Below are positions 50,820 to 63,443 of a stretch of 64,000 bases of DNA, piece by piece (the stretch's first letter is position 1; each line of letters begins with the position of its first letter). The DNA lies in the NCBI GenBank assembly GCA_022410635.1, contig JAJVDF010000507.1:124001-188000 (forward strand). Reading direction: 5' to 3'. A program made the translations under genes and the position numbers. The notes beneath the pieces are model-generated. The model was not told where the DNA came from. It worked only from the letters and a program-made list of their open reading frames with translations, and ran no database searches. This DNA comes from Tretioscincus oriximinensis (lineage: Eukaryota; Chordata; Lepidosauria; Squamata; Gymnophthalmidae).

Positions 50820-51685
50820 CGTGGGAGCAACAAGCAGACACATATTTAGCAGAACATACCATAATTTATTAACAATAGAATTCAAGGATAATTTAACAAC
50901 AAAATAAAGTGAACATAATGCTTAATGATTAACATATTGATAAATAACAAACATAACCAAAAGTGGAGAAAATCAGGCTATGGCTATAAATAGGAGTGCG
51001 GCAGGCACATCATCTTGGCTGATGGTCCCATTCAGCCAGCAGAGGCTGATCCAGATGGGATAGTCCCATTCACTCATCAAAGGCTGCCCCAGATGGGACT
51101 ACCACCACCATGGCTGCCCACTCTGCTGGTGAGCCAGCCATGCCAACCCCTCTGTCCAATCCATGCTGGAGGCAGTGTTACCTGGCTCACACCTTTGCGA
51201 GCCCCACCTGGCTCAGACTGTTGCAAACCGGGGACATCAGAGGATCAAGGACGTTTAATAGGGCAACTCAGGGCACGTAACCAGTCTTGACCCCCCCCTT
51301 CCATGACTCAAGATTGTGTTCCAGTTTCCAATCCCTCTCCAAGGGAAAGCTCCACAACCCTAAGCCCCTTAAGGTGACCCACACTGTATATATCCTATGG
51401 GATCAGTCAGTGGATACCTGCACCCATGGCTAGTGACTATCCTTTTTATGTCCACCCAAGATGCGTACTTGAAGAGGCCGAAAATGGCACCAACCTCTCT
51501 TTAAATAGCCAACATCATGCAGGAAGTGTTCCATCGTCGCCACGTTCTTTGAGGTAGTGTCTCACCTCAAAAAACATGGCAGCGGCAAGGTGACACAGTT
51601 CCAGGTAAAAATGCCTGCCAGCAGCATGTGACCTATTCTATGTGCAGGTCACGTCATTTCTCTTGCAGAAAAAGTTATTTTGCTC
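50820..51685. repeat. Moderately GC-rich block with internal duplication, unclassified
   Basis: Around 51020-51105 the segment GATCCAGATGGGATAGTCCC and its neighbour GCCCCAGATGGGAC form an imperfect tandem pair. The block is richer in G+C than its surroundings, and TTTATT near 50868 would be a minus-strand poly(A) signal. It may be an old retroelement on the minus strand. The frame at 51015-51290 is Pro-rich and has no recognised domain. Confidence 0.4.
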
Positions 51686-52486
51686 AAATTTCCAGCAACA
51701 CAGAAATTTAAATACAGGAGTCACACCTGGTTGATTCAAGCCCTATGTTCNTGTGTGTGTGTAAACTTTCACACACACATAGCTCATAGATTTGTTTGTT
51801 TATTTATTTTAGAAATTTATATATTGCTCTTCAGATGGTACCAGAGAAAGATACTAACAAAAATAAAATAATGAAACAATTGCAACATATTTAAAATAAT
51901 CCTACTCTCTTTTTTGTTCAGACTAGATAATCTATTTTTCTACCAGTCTCTCAAAAAGGATAAATTTTATCATTGAATAAACCTACTTCAGCTGAATAAG
52001 GCAAACAGGTCTTGGTGGCGTGGAAGTTTTTTTAAAAAACATAGGCCAGACANGATTCAAACAACTTGTTGAACACATACATACACTTGCTTTCTTTGAA
52101 TGCAGACATTAAGACCATTTGCTTCAATTACGAGTACCACCCTATTCACTGAAAACTGAAAGCTAACTTTAGCCCATCTCCAGTGCCTATCATTGTAGAT
52201 ACAAACTAGGCTAATCTCAATGTACACTTTTCCCAAAGGTATTTTCACATAATAATCTACAAATGGACTTAAAATCTATGCATGATCTTGTATGTATGTA
52301 CTGTTTTCTAGTGCACGTTTAACGTAATAGAGATTTATTTAAATTTTATTTCCAACCATAAAGCAATACAGTTGGAAAAGTCAATGTAAAGCAAAACAGA
52401 AAAAAGATAATTTAACTTTNAAAATAACAACAAATGGTTTATTTAGTGTTATGTTTATGCTGCAATGACTAATACTATTTTTTATT

Positions 52487-52790
52487 ATATTTCATTTTTT
52501 TATTTTTTATATTGTATTTATACGCTACCCTATACTCAAAGGTCTCAGGGTGTCCAACCATAAAACAACAAAACTCAATTAACATAATTAAAAACAGTAT
52601 AAAACAATATCTAAAAGTGGGAAGAAAAATTACATTTCTTCAGCAAAAGGCCAGGTGAAAGAGGTACATCTTCAAAGATGATGACTGATGCACCTCGGTG
52701 AGCAGATTGTTCTATAGACTGANGCAACCACCGAGGAGGCTCTGTTCCCTATGTAGTTTGAGCCTTATTGTTGCATTACTGGTGTCAGTC
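52487..52790 (-). mobile_element. L2 LINE 3' end, minus strand
   Basis: The TTTATATTGTATTTATACGC start, CCCTATACTCAAAGGTCTCA and the later GAGGTACATCTTCAAAGATG and TTCTATAGACTGA blocks correspond to the reversed L2 3' end seen at 20245 and 43095. Confidence 0.7.
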
Positions 52791-52816
52791 TCATCAGTAT
52801 ACAGGGGCTCGTGGCT

Positions 52817-53125
52817 TGAAGAAGAAAAAGAAAAAGAAGAACTTGGTTTTTATACCCTGCTTTTCTCCCCAGAAGGAACTCAAAATGGCTTACAAGGATA
52901 TGTTTTGCCTGAAGGCTTCCATTCTATCTTCTCCACCAGGCTATGATGGTTCCCATTTAACTACTTGCCATCTGTTGCAATTTCCTAAAAATTCCTGCTT
53001 TCAAATAGCTGGGTAGGCTAGAGCTACAGGGAAGAGAAAGGTTCTCACCCCTTTCCACATCTGGCACAGAGCTTTGAAACCTGATCTCCCAACTGCGAGA
53101 CCGCCTCTTAAGCAACTGAGCCATT
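52817..53125 (-). mobile_element. tRNA-derived SINE (family 2), minus strand
   Basis: A near full-length copy parallel to 1218-1537. On the minus strand it runs from the tRNA-like CTCAGTTGCTTAAGAGGCGG head to the GGTATAAAAACCAAGTTC tail and TTC/TTTTC repeats. Confidence 0.8.
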
Positions 53126-53159
53126 TTAGGCACTGTTATCTATGAGTTAGAGCTTATGG

Positions 53160-54400
53160 TTATACATATTTATTATAGTTATACCCTTTTATGGAGCTTG
53201 TGGCTTTTGGGCATCATTGCCAATTGCTTACAGCCTCATGGTGATACATATTATGTATCCTTCTATGAAGCCTGTTGCCACTGGGCACTGCTGCTCAATG
53301 TAGAGCTCCACAGTGGTAAATATTATACAGGCTATTTTGGACTTGTGACCAGCATGGTGGACTACTGATTCTTGTCTTATAATATTTATTGCTATATAGT
53401 TACATATTATATAGCCTTTGTATGGGGCTTGTGAATGCCTCAATTTTATTATTTTTTGTTTTGGCTTCTGGCTGGTGTTTGTCAAATGACAGTGGTTAGC
53501 TGTTTTTGTTGCAGCAATGCCTAAGGCTCAAGCTAAGAGGACTGTGGGATCCACTTCTTGAAGGGCATGTTGGGAGTTTCTAGGCAGTCTCGCACAGGAG
53601 GGACTCTTTTGGTCAGGTAGAGCCAACTCGCGCTATGCAGCTGCCCTCTTTGGGTTCTCTCTCTCCCAACCAATACATTCTGCCCACTCTGGTTTCTCCT
53701 TTGTCTAACTGGCCCAAGGCCATGCCCCAGACCCCTGTTGTGTCACAACCTTCTGCAGATGAGGCTAGTACATCACGAAATATTCACCAAACATTGGGTC
53801 AGCTTACTGAAGTGACTCAGAAATTGGCTAAAAATAGTGATACAGTCAGTTCTCCACCCTTGGCCCCATTTGCTCAATCTGGTGCTCCTGAAGCTCCCCA
53901 GTCTAGAGGTTGAAGGCCACATTACCACTTGTACAACCACAGGTGGAATAGATCCTCTTCGTACAGTAGAGAATCCTCAACTGGGGAGCATGATGGGGGA
54001 CAGAGGGCATATTGGAATGCTGGTGTACCTGTTTCTGTCCTACCAAACTGGCTGATTAAGTGCAGGAAAGAAGTCTCTAGTGTTTCCTTGGTGGATCTGT
54101 CTGGAGGGCTTCCACATGATGTTGACCTTGGGTTGAGCCTCCAGGTTCACATCTTCCTTGTAAATTGCTGTATAAGGTACTTGATGGACACTATATGGAG
54201 CAAAACCTTATATAGGGAAGTGTAGGAGACCTGCTAAAACTCCCTATGCCAAGAGAACCTTTGACAACTGAATGTCCAGGTTTTCTCATCTAATGCAGCT
54301 AGCACTGGCTGCCTTTCCGTAATGAGCTTGGCAGTTGATCGGTCACCTCAACAATGTGCTGCAGGTTAGGACGAGTGCCAGTAGTTTAGGGGCCATTAAT
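53160..54400 (+). other. Unclassified block with a short gag-like frame
   Basis: The region 53170-53420 has a loose tandem structure (TATGGAGCTTGTGG, TATGAAGCCTGTTGCC, TATGGGGCTTGTGA). The frame 53635-53913 encodes a Pro/Ser/Gln-rich protein of 92 codons (NWPKAMPQTPVVSQP, then HQTLGQLTEVTQKLAKNSD), similar in style to the gag-like part of the DIRS element upstream. No polymerase follows. It is likely a retroelement fragment, but the family is uncertain. Confidence 0.35.
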
Positions 54401-54470
54401 TACTATGCATCCATTTATGACATCACCTGGTTATGGCAACCCAGTTGATAATTCTAAGCAGAGGCCTTGG

Positions 54471-54731
54471 ATTCATTCATTCATTCATTCATTCATTCAT
54501 TCATTCATTCATTCATTCATTCATTCATTCATTCATACATGCATACATACATACATACATACATACATACATACATACATACATACATACATACATACAT
54601 ACATACATACATACATACATACATACATACATACATNTACATACATACATACATACATACATACATACATACATACATACATACATACATACATACATAC
54701 ATACATACATACATACATACATACATACATA
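54471..54731 (+). repeat. Compound tetranucleotide microsatellite (ATTC)n(ATAC)n
   Basis: About 65 bases of ATTC units are followed by about 195 bases of ATAC units with one ATGC variant at 54538-54542 and an N at 54637 where the phase shifts. It abuts the 3' end of the minus-strand SINE at 54732. All frames here (His-Ile-Thr-Tyr, Cys-Met-Tyr-Val) are artefacts. Confidence 0.97.
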
Positions 54732-54968
54732 CTTATATCCCACCTATAACTTAAGGTCTCAGGGTGGCCAACCATAGGGTGGTGCACATAGCTTTTTGTT
54801 GCTTTCTCCACAACAGACACCNGGTGAAGGAGGTGGGGCTGAGAGAGTTTTAAATAATTTTGACTGGCTCAAGGTCACCCAGCTGGCTTTCATNGAGGAG
54901 TGGGGACTCAAACCAGGAGACTACCAAAGTCCATCACTCTAACCACTACACCCAACTGGCTCTCTCTT
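54732..54968 (-). mobile_element. tRNA-derived SINE (family 1), minus strand
   Basis: On the minus strand the head AGAGAGCCAGTTGGGTGTAG, a decayed B box GGTTTGAGTCC and the body CAGCTGGGTGACCTTGAG match 4146-4410. The 3' end runs into the tetranucleotide repeat. Confidence 0.88.
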
Positions 54969-56899
54969 AACTGGGTGAAGGGTGTCGCCTTCTTTTTTCA
55001 CTTTGGGACTTTGATACTGAGCATTGCTGTAGGCCTGATTGTAAGTACAATCATCCTTATTATTGCAGGGATGGTCAGTATCCCAGGTGAGCCTGCTGAA
55101 ATGATAGTAGCATTTTTTTCTGGGACGGTAGGTCAAGCAAGGGTGCTGATGGTAGACAGGATGCTTCCTCCAGTGCTGGAGGGACTCCTGCTGCGCCTGT
55201 GAAGATGTGATTGGTCCCAGAGCAGCTGACTTTTCCAATTAATATAGAGGCTTTAGCCTGACTTTTAACACATTATCCAATACACAGTACCTCTGTCTTG
55301 TCTGGATTCAATATTCTTGACGTCAGTGATTTCTGGGAAGTGTTGCTGATTGCATAAATAACTTGAGAGAAAGTGTTAAAATGATTGTTCAATTTTCAAA
55401 GGTGCTAAAGTATTTTGTTCCATAAGACAAAATGTACTGTATTATCTTTCTTCTTATTTTTGTGCCTAATTTACATTTTTCTCCATTTAGTTCTTTGGAG
55501 GCCATCTGTTATTTTTATTTTATGCATATATGTATTTAGCATGCAGATTAAGTATTGTTTCACTGTAGTTGAATCATATCCCCTATTTAAAGTAATTTCC
55601 TTTGCTCATTTTCAGTTACATTTAATTCGGCTTCTTTAGCATGTCTCCAAAATTAGTTTCTGATTTTATAGATGCAGATTCTAATAATTGTAAGGTCTCT
55701 TCATTACTAACCTTTTTTTCCACTCAATATTCCAATTTAGTGTACCCTTAAAAATGGAAAATTACATAGCTTTTGATTAAAAGCCCTAATAGACATGGTT
55801 GTTATCCCTTACATTGTTGTTGCATCTTTATTTAATATATTTTAGTTGTGCTTATAATTATTAAAATATACTCACATGCCCTTTATTTTGCTCTTGAATA
55901 TTGTCAAACATAATTATCATATGTTTAAAAAAGTTTTTATTTTATTTTACTGATATTTTACCCCTAAACTCACCCTAGCCAAATCCCCCCACTTCCTAGA
56001 CTGGTGAAGTCAATCAGAGATTAACATTAAACACTTCCATGATACGTTATTAGTGAAGGACCAATTTCAATACATTACTAATTTCTAGGCTCACAGTACT
56101 ATTATTTTCAAACCAAATAATTAGCTTATACCATTTACCCACCACTGATTAACATTAGCAGAATTATCATATTTTTAAAGATTTTGCTATTAAAGCCTGT
56201 TAAAAAGTAACAGTAAGAGTTCATTTCAATTGTCAATTTGTCCACATACAGTATAGCTATTTTAATTTCTGTGATAACTTTCCATTCTCAGACAGCTTCT
56301 TCTTTGAGACACCGATGCTTATCACATTTAATACTCTACTAGTTTTATGTTTTGTTGTCAGCTCATAACAAAGGGTAATTGTCATATTAACACAGCCAAA
56401 AGCCCTAGGGAGAGGCATTTTAGGCATTTTGAACCTACTGTCACTTTAAAGGAAATGTAGAATGAAAGGGACAGGGGTTGTAAAGAAAGACAAGAAAGAT
56501 ATTCAACTTTTTTTCCTCGCACTCCTAACTGGAAGTAGAGCTCATGCTTAGGTTGCTTTCATGGGTGCAGACAAAGAGGAAATTTGAGCAGATATTGCAG
56601 AAATTATAAGGTGCACCTGCAAAAATATGAATTGGTTGACATTAGAGCACAGCACAGTTCTACCTGTTGTTTATTATTATTATTCCTGTGAAAATTTGGT
56701 TGACTTGATGATCCATAAATGTTGAGTTATTTTTTTCCTTAATCCAATTTTTAACTGCATACCATTTGAGGTCAGTTTACAGGAGCTACATGGAAATATT
56801 CAGACGTTCTTATATCCANGAGCATAGAAGTGGTTTGACTTTTCTGTCTTCCAGAACATTATAGGAATTGAGTCATCCTCTATATAAGTGAGAAACGGC

Positions 56900-57720
56900 A
56901 ATGGTTAATCCAAACAGACAGCCAGGGGGCTATAACTCCTGCATCCATCACTGTCTGATTGGACTAATGATGCCNGTAAAATGCCACCGACTGATGGCAG
57001 GCCCCTCAGGGTCAGTTGCAACTGCCTCCCTCTTCCCTCCTGGCTGCCAAGGAAGGAAGGAACAGGTGGGGGAGGTGGTGGAAATGGGCACACTGCCGCA
57101 CTGGGGAGGCATGTCGTCAGTCACAGGCTGAGGCAATCTGTACTCCTTCTCTGCAGCTTACACAAAGCCAGCAGAGATAGGAGCCTGGCGTGGAGGAGCA
57201 GATGGAATCTGCGACCATGCCCTAATTACCTTCTTTGTAGGCTGAACAGAAGCTCACAAACAGAAGGAAACAAAAGTACACACGAGATAAGATGGTTAAT
57301 AATGCCAAAAATATGGGAAGAGCCGAAGTCATACACGAACCAAGGTCAAAACAAGTCAGGAATTCTGTCAAGGAAGCTAAATACACTCACACAGTGAATA
57401 CACAATTTGTCTTTAACTTGCTGGCAGCTGAGGATGGTTTATATACCATTCCTCCCAGATTATCTAAATACAGTGAAGCTACACCTGCTGTTTCTTGTCT
57501 GTTAGCAACTCTTAACCCTTTCCAGCCTGAGACTTCTCCATGCTTCATCCCCAGAACTTGAATCCTGCTCCACATCAGGCCTTAGCATGACAAGGCAGCA
57601 GGAAGTGATGGTATGTCCCACCTTCCAGGGTCAGTTACTGCCACCTTCCCCTGCCCCCAGATGCCAATGAAGCAGCTGGGGAGGTGATGGCAACTGCGCC
57701 AGCTGGCCAGGGGACTAAGC
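56900..57720. repeat. GC-richer repeat pair flanking an LTR-like block
   Basis: GGGTCAGTTGCAACTGCCTC (57009-57028) and its surroundings recur as AGGGTCAGTTACTGCCACCT at 57628-57647, with GGGGAGGTG-TGG nearby in both. Between them, 57285-57592 on the minus strand starts TGTCATGCTAAGG and has a GGTATATAAACC TATA-type box near 57435-57446, so it may be a solo LTR. Family unknown. Confidence 0.4.
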
Positions 57721-58394
57721 CTATTTCAAGTGGATTACTGAACATCCGTCACCACATGGAGTGGATTCTTAATTGTGCAAGTACCAGCATGGCACAAGCA
57801 CNGTATGAAACCTCTGTGGAGTGGCAGCCTTAATCAGAAAAAAATTCTTGGTTTAGTTAAGTTTTCAGGACTGCAAATGCCCCAGAGTTTGATTAACGTG
57901 TTCAGTGGTACTGTTTGTAATAAGCAAATGAAAAGCAAAATGAGTGTTCAATAGGAATATGAAAGCCTTCCAAAGGAATGCCAACATCTGATCCCTTCTG
58001 TCAAATATTATTCAGTTAGGCACACCTTGCCATCTAAACAAAAAAGGTCTAGAGAGAGTTGANTGAGTTAAGTAGTCTGCAATGGTCCAAATGATCAAGA
58101 ATCTGGACAAGAGGCAGATGAATTGTTATGGAAATGCAATAAGAGAAAGCAGCTGAAGAATTCCCTTCAGGCTTTACTGGGAGATAATTACAGATGGAGT
58201 CAGAAATTAACATATTACTTAGTATCTTTGAAACTCAATATATGTGCTTTGAGAAATCCAGAATTGTTGAAAATACCTTGCCTTCAAATGCCGGTAATTC
58301 TAGAAACATTGGCTTGGTACCAGATATACCAGCCTCTAGTTACCATNAGAAAATGTGTAACATACAGAGGTGCTGTAATCTGGGAATGATCATT

Positions 58395-58487
58395 ATAGAG
58401 GCTGGGATAGTTTAGTGATTTCTACATTGAGCAGGTGGTTGAACCAGATGATCCTGGAGGTCCCTTCCAACTCTATGATTCTATTAA
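58395..58487 (+). mobile_element. CR1 LINE 3' terminus (ATTCTATG type)
   Basis: GATGATCCTGGAGGTCCCTT followed by CCAACTCTATGATTCTAT is the conserved CR1 3' end. The fragment is short. Confidence 0.85.
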
Positions 58488-58654
58488 TCAAAGGGTTATT
58501 GCAAGTCCTTTAAATACTGTGTCCAGTGGACAAGGCAATATTTGGCAGAAAATAGTTCACAATTCTATGTAGGCTAATTTTCCCCTATGCAGAGCATAAT
58601 TGTTGGGAAACAAAATTCTGTAACAAGAAAAAAGATTTCTGATTGAAGAAACTA

Positions 58655-58800
58655 CAGGTGCATCTCAATAAATCAGAATATCATGGAAAAGTTCATTTAT
58701 TTCTTTGCAAATGAAGGAGGGGCTATAAAAGGGGGACTTTAGTTTTTACTTCAAAAAGTTGCAACTGCTCATGAATGATTGTGAAACTTTTCTAGCTAAA
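58655..58800 (+). mobile_element. Tc1/mariner end fragment
   Basis: TACAGGTGCATCTCAATAAA followed by TCAGAATATCATGGAAAAG is a well-known Tc1/mariner-type terminal repeat of vertebrates. Only one end is recognisable and the matching other end was not found. Confidence 0.6.
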
Positions 58801-59931
58801 ATGAAAAGAGTAGAGTATTTTATTTTTGGTAAATCTACTTTGGGATTAATGAAATGGCCTATAGANAGGCTATAATGGTAAGAATGTTCTTTGGTTATTT
58901 TAAGAAAAAGTTATTGATTGGGGTAAATGTAATAACAAAGAGGATAAGGTATCCGAGCAAAGAAAAGCACCAGGGGAGGTAGTCTAACTAAAACTGATGA
59001 AATCAAAAGAAGCTCATTAGCGTAACTGCTATATTTATTCTAAGGCTTTCCCAGAACATTCACAGAAAATGTATGAAACTTTAACATTTGACATGATATC
59101 ATTCGTGAACATAAAATGCAAAGATTAAAAATAGAATCGAAAGAGGACCTTAAAAATGAAGTTAAGGACATTTANAAAACATTAGAAAAATGTGTTGAGT
59201 TTGTAGAGATGTGGAGTTTCTTGCACCTAGAAAAATCCCCACGTCTGCGGAGAGACCAGCCAGAAGCGATGTGAGCTTTAGAGATTTTGAGATTGTTTGC
59301 TGGCTGTTGGATCCATTTTAGGAATGGATGGAACAGGGAAAAGTAAAAGGCTTAAGGCTAAAAGAAAGAGACGAGACTCAGGGTTATCTGTGAAAAGTGG
59401 TTATCCCAGAAATATGAAAGATGGAGTGACCTGGTTTATTGGGTGTGTACAGCAGGCAGGCTAAGGTGATCAGCTGATCTGAAATTTTTCAGGTTTCCTG
59501 TGAATCTGTGATGAGTTCCTGACAGTTTTCCTGCCCTTCCTGTCATCCTGTGACAGGTTCCTGTCAGACACAGGAAAAGAAGCTTAATCCTGTGCTTTCT
59601 CTGTCCACCTAGTTCAAAACTCCATTGACTGTGTCTGTTCTAACACCACCCTGCTGGGCTGATCCTTGTGAGTCATCCAGTCATTCAAGAGAACCCAGCA
59701 GGGGTCGTCTGGGCAGACTGCCAAGAAGCAATTATGTTGCAACACTGTATCTTTTGCTAGCTGAGGTAAGAACTGTTACAGAAAACATTCTAATACAGAG
59801 GGTTTTTGTTGAGGAATTAAAATGAACACTACATGGAGATGGAGTAAGAATTTGGTAATTTGACACTATAAGAATGGCAGAATGGGGGTAGAATTCTATT
59901 TGAGGTTCAAATCTGAACCAAGAAAATATTA

Positions 59932-60190
59932 AGAGCCAGTTTGGTGTAGTGGTTAGAGTGTGGGACTCTTATCTGGTAGTCTCCCGGTTCAATTCCCCAC
60001 TCCTCCACAGAAGCCAGCTGGGTGACCTTGGACTAGTCACAGTTCTTTAGAACTCTCTCAGCCCCACCTACTCCACAGGGTGTCTGTTGTGGAGATAGCA
60101 ACAACAAGCTATGTGCACCACCCTATGATTGGCTGCCCTGAGATCTTCGAGTATAGGGCAGGATACAAGTACAAATAAATAAATAAATAG
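59932..60190 (+). mobile_element. tRNA-derived SINE (family 1), plus strand
   Basis: The A-box-like TGGTGTAGTGGTTA and the B box GGTTCAATTCC are followed by the same body as 4146-4410 and an (AAAT)n tail at 60173-60189. This is a full-length-looking copy. Confidence 0.93.
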
Positions 60191-60924
60191 GTCTCTAACA
60201 GATTTTCCAATGAGAATGAGAAAGAGGAGGTTTCCCCTGCCCCTCCAGGAAAACGTAAGTTGAAAAAAATCGGTTTATGTGGGTTAGCTGGAAGAAGCAA
60301 ATGTAATTTAAGCACCAGAAATCTGACTAAACTAAACATGAACATTTAAAAGTCTGAATAATTATGGCAAAACAATTATTTCTGGATATTTCAATGGGAA
60401 AAAATATCCAGAAGTTTGTTACCATAGAAGTGTGGTATCCATTTTCTGCATGATATTGGTACTGCCCATGCTCAGTGGAACTTTTTGAGGCCCATGGTGA
60501 AAACAAACAACCAGACAGATATATTCAGGAAAGTTTCCAAGTGAAAAATTAATTTTCTTGCAATATTGTTGCATTATGATTTCATACTTTTGTTCTAGGC
60601 CTCACTGGAATTGCCATGGAGGCTTTAAAAATGGCACATACAGAAGTCTTCAGGTAGCACATTTCTTCAGGTCAGAAGGTAATTCAGCAGAAAAATAAAA
60701 TGGCTAGTGCTAGGCATAAGAACCAAAGAGGTTTCCTAATGGAGGAAACCAATAAATACTCTAATTCCTTTCAGTTATCATTTGGTCACAAAGTACCAGA
60801 TTCTCTCAACTCTGTTATTGGGGCAGATGTCAGATATCAGTATTAATGGCTTTTCCTGGTCACTTTATACTAATACCCTTGCAATAAGGAGGGGGGAAGT
60901 CATAGGGAAATTCCAGGATTTTGT

Positions 60925-60990
60925 TCCTCGAATTTATTTATTTATTACATTTCTATCTCACCCCCAAAGATCTCAGAGTGGCTAAAAATA
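60925..60990 (-). mobile_element. L2-type 3' tip, minus strand
   Basis: TTTATTTATTTATTACATTT followed by a CTATCTCACCCCCAAAGATCTCAG-type segment resembles the reversed L2 3' tips elsewhere in the window. Only about 65 bases are recognisable. Confidence 0.5.
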
Positions 60991-61222
60991 AAACCAAAAG
61001 CACAAAAAGTACAAAATTGATACTTATATTTTTTCCTCAAAAAAAAATAAAATACAAAACATCAGTTAGACCCAACATGCATACCCAATTCATATCATTG
61101 CCACGTTTGTGAGAATAGTGTTATATAAGGCTATCATTCCTTATATAAGATATTTATAGCAATCAGATTGCATAACACAGTAATTACATTAAAAAGAAAA
61201 ACCAAATATCCTGAATTTAAAC

Positions 61223-61223
61223 A

Positions 61224-61255
<32 letters not shown>
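61223..61255 (+). repeat. (TA)n dinucleotide repeat
   Basis: About 16 uninterrupted AT units. Confidence 0.95.
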
Positions 61256-61258
<3 letters not shown>

Positions 61259-62684
61259 AAAACCAAACAGGAGTTGTCACTCTTTTATAAAAAGATGCCT
61301 ATTTATCTACCTTTGTGCACTGCAGTCCCAAAGACCCACTGTCTTTTTGGGTGGAAAATGACTACATCAGAGAAGCAAATGTGCTTTAAATCTGAAAATA
61401 AACAAAACATTCTGCTGAGTCTGTAGATTCACACATTTAGGGGAGCCTACTACAATGTGAGTATTGTTTGAATGCTTTCTCAGAAAATAAACAGTACGTG
61501 TTCTGAGTGAAAAAGAATGTTGCAGGCTGATAAAACTTTTGGAGAACATTTCATTCTACCAATAAAATCCCTTTTATTAGATAAGAAAACTTATATAAAT
61601 GAAGAGATCCCTTTCATAACATCTGGATCCAATTTAAACTGTATTTCAGGATAAGATTAAGGCTGCGTTCTAGTGGGGCAAAAGTAATAGTTTGGAAAGC
61701 TGCATACTGAATGGCAATTCCCTCTGCCATTCTCCATTTCCAGCCCCCTTTCACCATCCGCACAAGATTAGCATTGGCTTTGGAGGTTTACAGCCACAGT
61801 GGCTGGATATCCTATTTTCTGATCCTAGCTGGTGAATGTATCCTCTTCCCCTTCACCACCACTTGGTTAGCCCTTTCTTGCCTGGTCCAGCTTTTATGGA
61901 GGCTTTTTGTGTGTGTGTGTTAAATGCTGAGTTTTGCACAATTCTAGACTTGCATAACTATAAAAGTACATGCTATGGAAGGTTGTTTTGGGGGTGTTTT
62001 CAGGAAGTGGAGTTGTGGGGCTACAGATCATGCAAGCCCAATAGTGACCATTTGTGCAAAATTAGTGTACAATTTTAAAAATACACTNTTTTGCAGTTGA
62101 AGGTTTTGCATGTATTGAAGGTTTTGTGGGGTAAAGTTCAGATCTTGCTGGGANTATATATATAATGTTTAAAATAAAATAAAAAGATGTTGGCCACTCA
62201 GATGTTAAGGCATGACGGGAAGCACCGTGTCAACACACAGCCACCCCTATCAGGTGGGGTGGTTAGGGTGAGGTAACTGCCTCCTTTCCTGACCAACGAT
62301 AAGTCCAGATCAGCAGCAGCGCTTGTACAGATACACTCCCAATACCATAGCTGGAGTACAGTTAACCCAAATTGGTAAACTCTGCACTTGTGTCAGTTTT
62401 CAGGGAGAATTCCAATTGTCAACCTGTGGCTTTGCAAATGTGCTCCCCATTTGGACTATAGGGGAATTGCATGTGCCCAGTGCAAAACCATACAACATTC
62501 GCATATATTGTTTTTTTCTGATAGTTTGAACACAGATTATATAATAACTCAAAGTATTATCTCCTCTAGAATCTGTTCTTCTTCTTTATTATNATATAAC
62601 AGAACATAGCAATGTTTACACAACCCAACTGTCAGTCTGCAATGAACAGCTATTGGTTGATGAAACTCATATTGAGCTAGGTGT

Positions 62685-62735
62685 TGAATCTGATAACCAT
62701 GAAGGTCCCTTCCAATTTTGATTCTTTGTTATCAA
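62685..62735 (+). mobile_element. CR1 LINE 3' terminus, degenerate
   Basis: AACCATGAAGGTCCCTTCCA followed by ATTTTGATTCTTTG is a short, decayed CR1 end. Confidence 0.5.
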
Positions 62736-63443
62736 GCTTTTNCTTGTCCTGGTGATGGGGAGCTTGCTCATGTGCAGTATGAAAACAGACAGAACAAGTC
62801 GTCATACAAAGTTCATGTAGATTTGGCAAACTAAAGATAAAACTCAGTATTGGTTGTGCTCATATATGGGTAATATGTTACTTGTTCCATAGTTACTTTG
62901 ATCCTTTGTTTTGTTTGTCTAAACAAAATATGAATCCTAGCTATATATTTAAAAAAAGAAATGTGTATTTTGATGTGAGTGAGAAAACAAATATTTTTCA
63001 AACCCAAACTGGATGTAAATATTACTTATTATAATTGAATAGCTTTGAATATAGTATGAATGTTATAAAATAAAGCAATCCAAGGAATACATTGTTCAAG
63101 AATATCCTGGGATGGTGGAATGAGTAAGCCTAAGTGTGAGAAATCAATGACATTTTTAAAAACCACAACCACTTGGGTAATCTTTTTATTAAATATTTTT
63201 ATTCAAATGTTTACTGCTCCTTTACCTCTGGACATAGAAACAATGGAAAAAGCTGTGTAGACTCTACTGTTTTGTTGTTTACTGAAGAAGGAGGAACAGC
63301 CGTAGAGCTTTAAATTTCTGCTTAATTGAGACAGAACACTACAAGTGTGACATCTGTGTTTTGTTTATTTTGATTGCTTGTTTCCATCTGCTGCTTTTGA
63401 TTTACAGCTCCTCTCTTTCTCTCCCTCCCTCCTTCCTTTATAA

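Noticed and set aside
54405..54820. His-Thr-Tyr-Ile and Cys-Met-Tyr-Val repeat proteins on both strands
   Set aside because: They are translations of the ATTC/ATAC microsatellite; no gene context.
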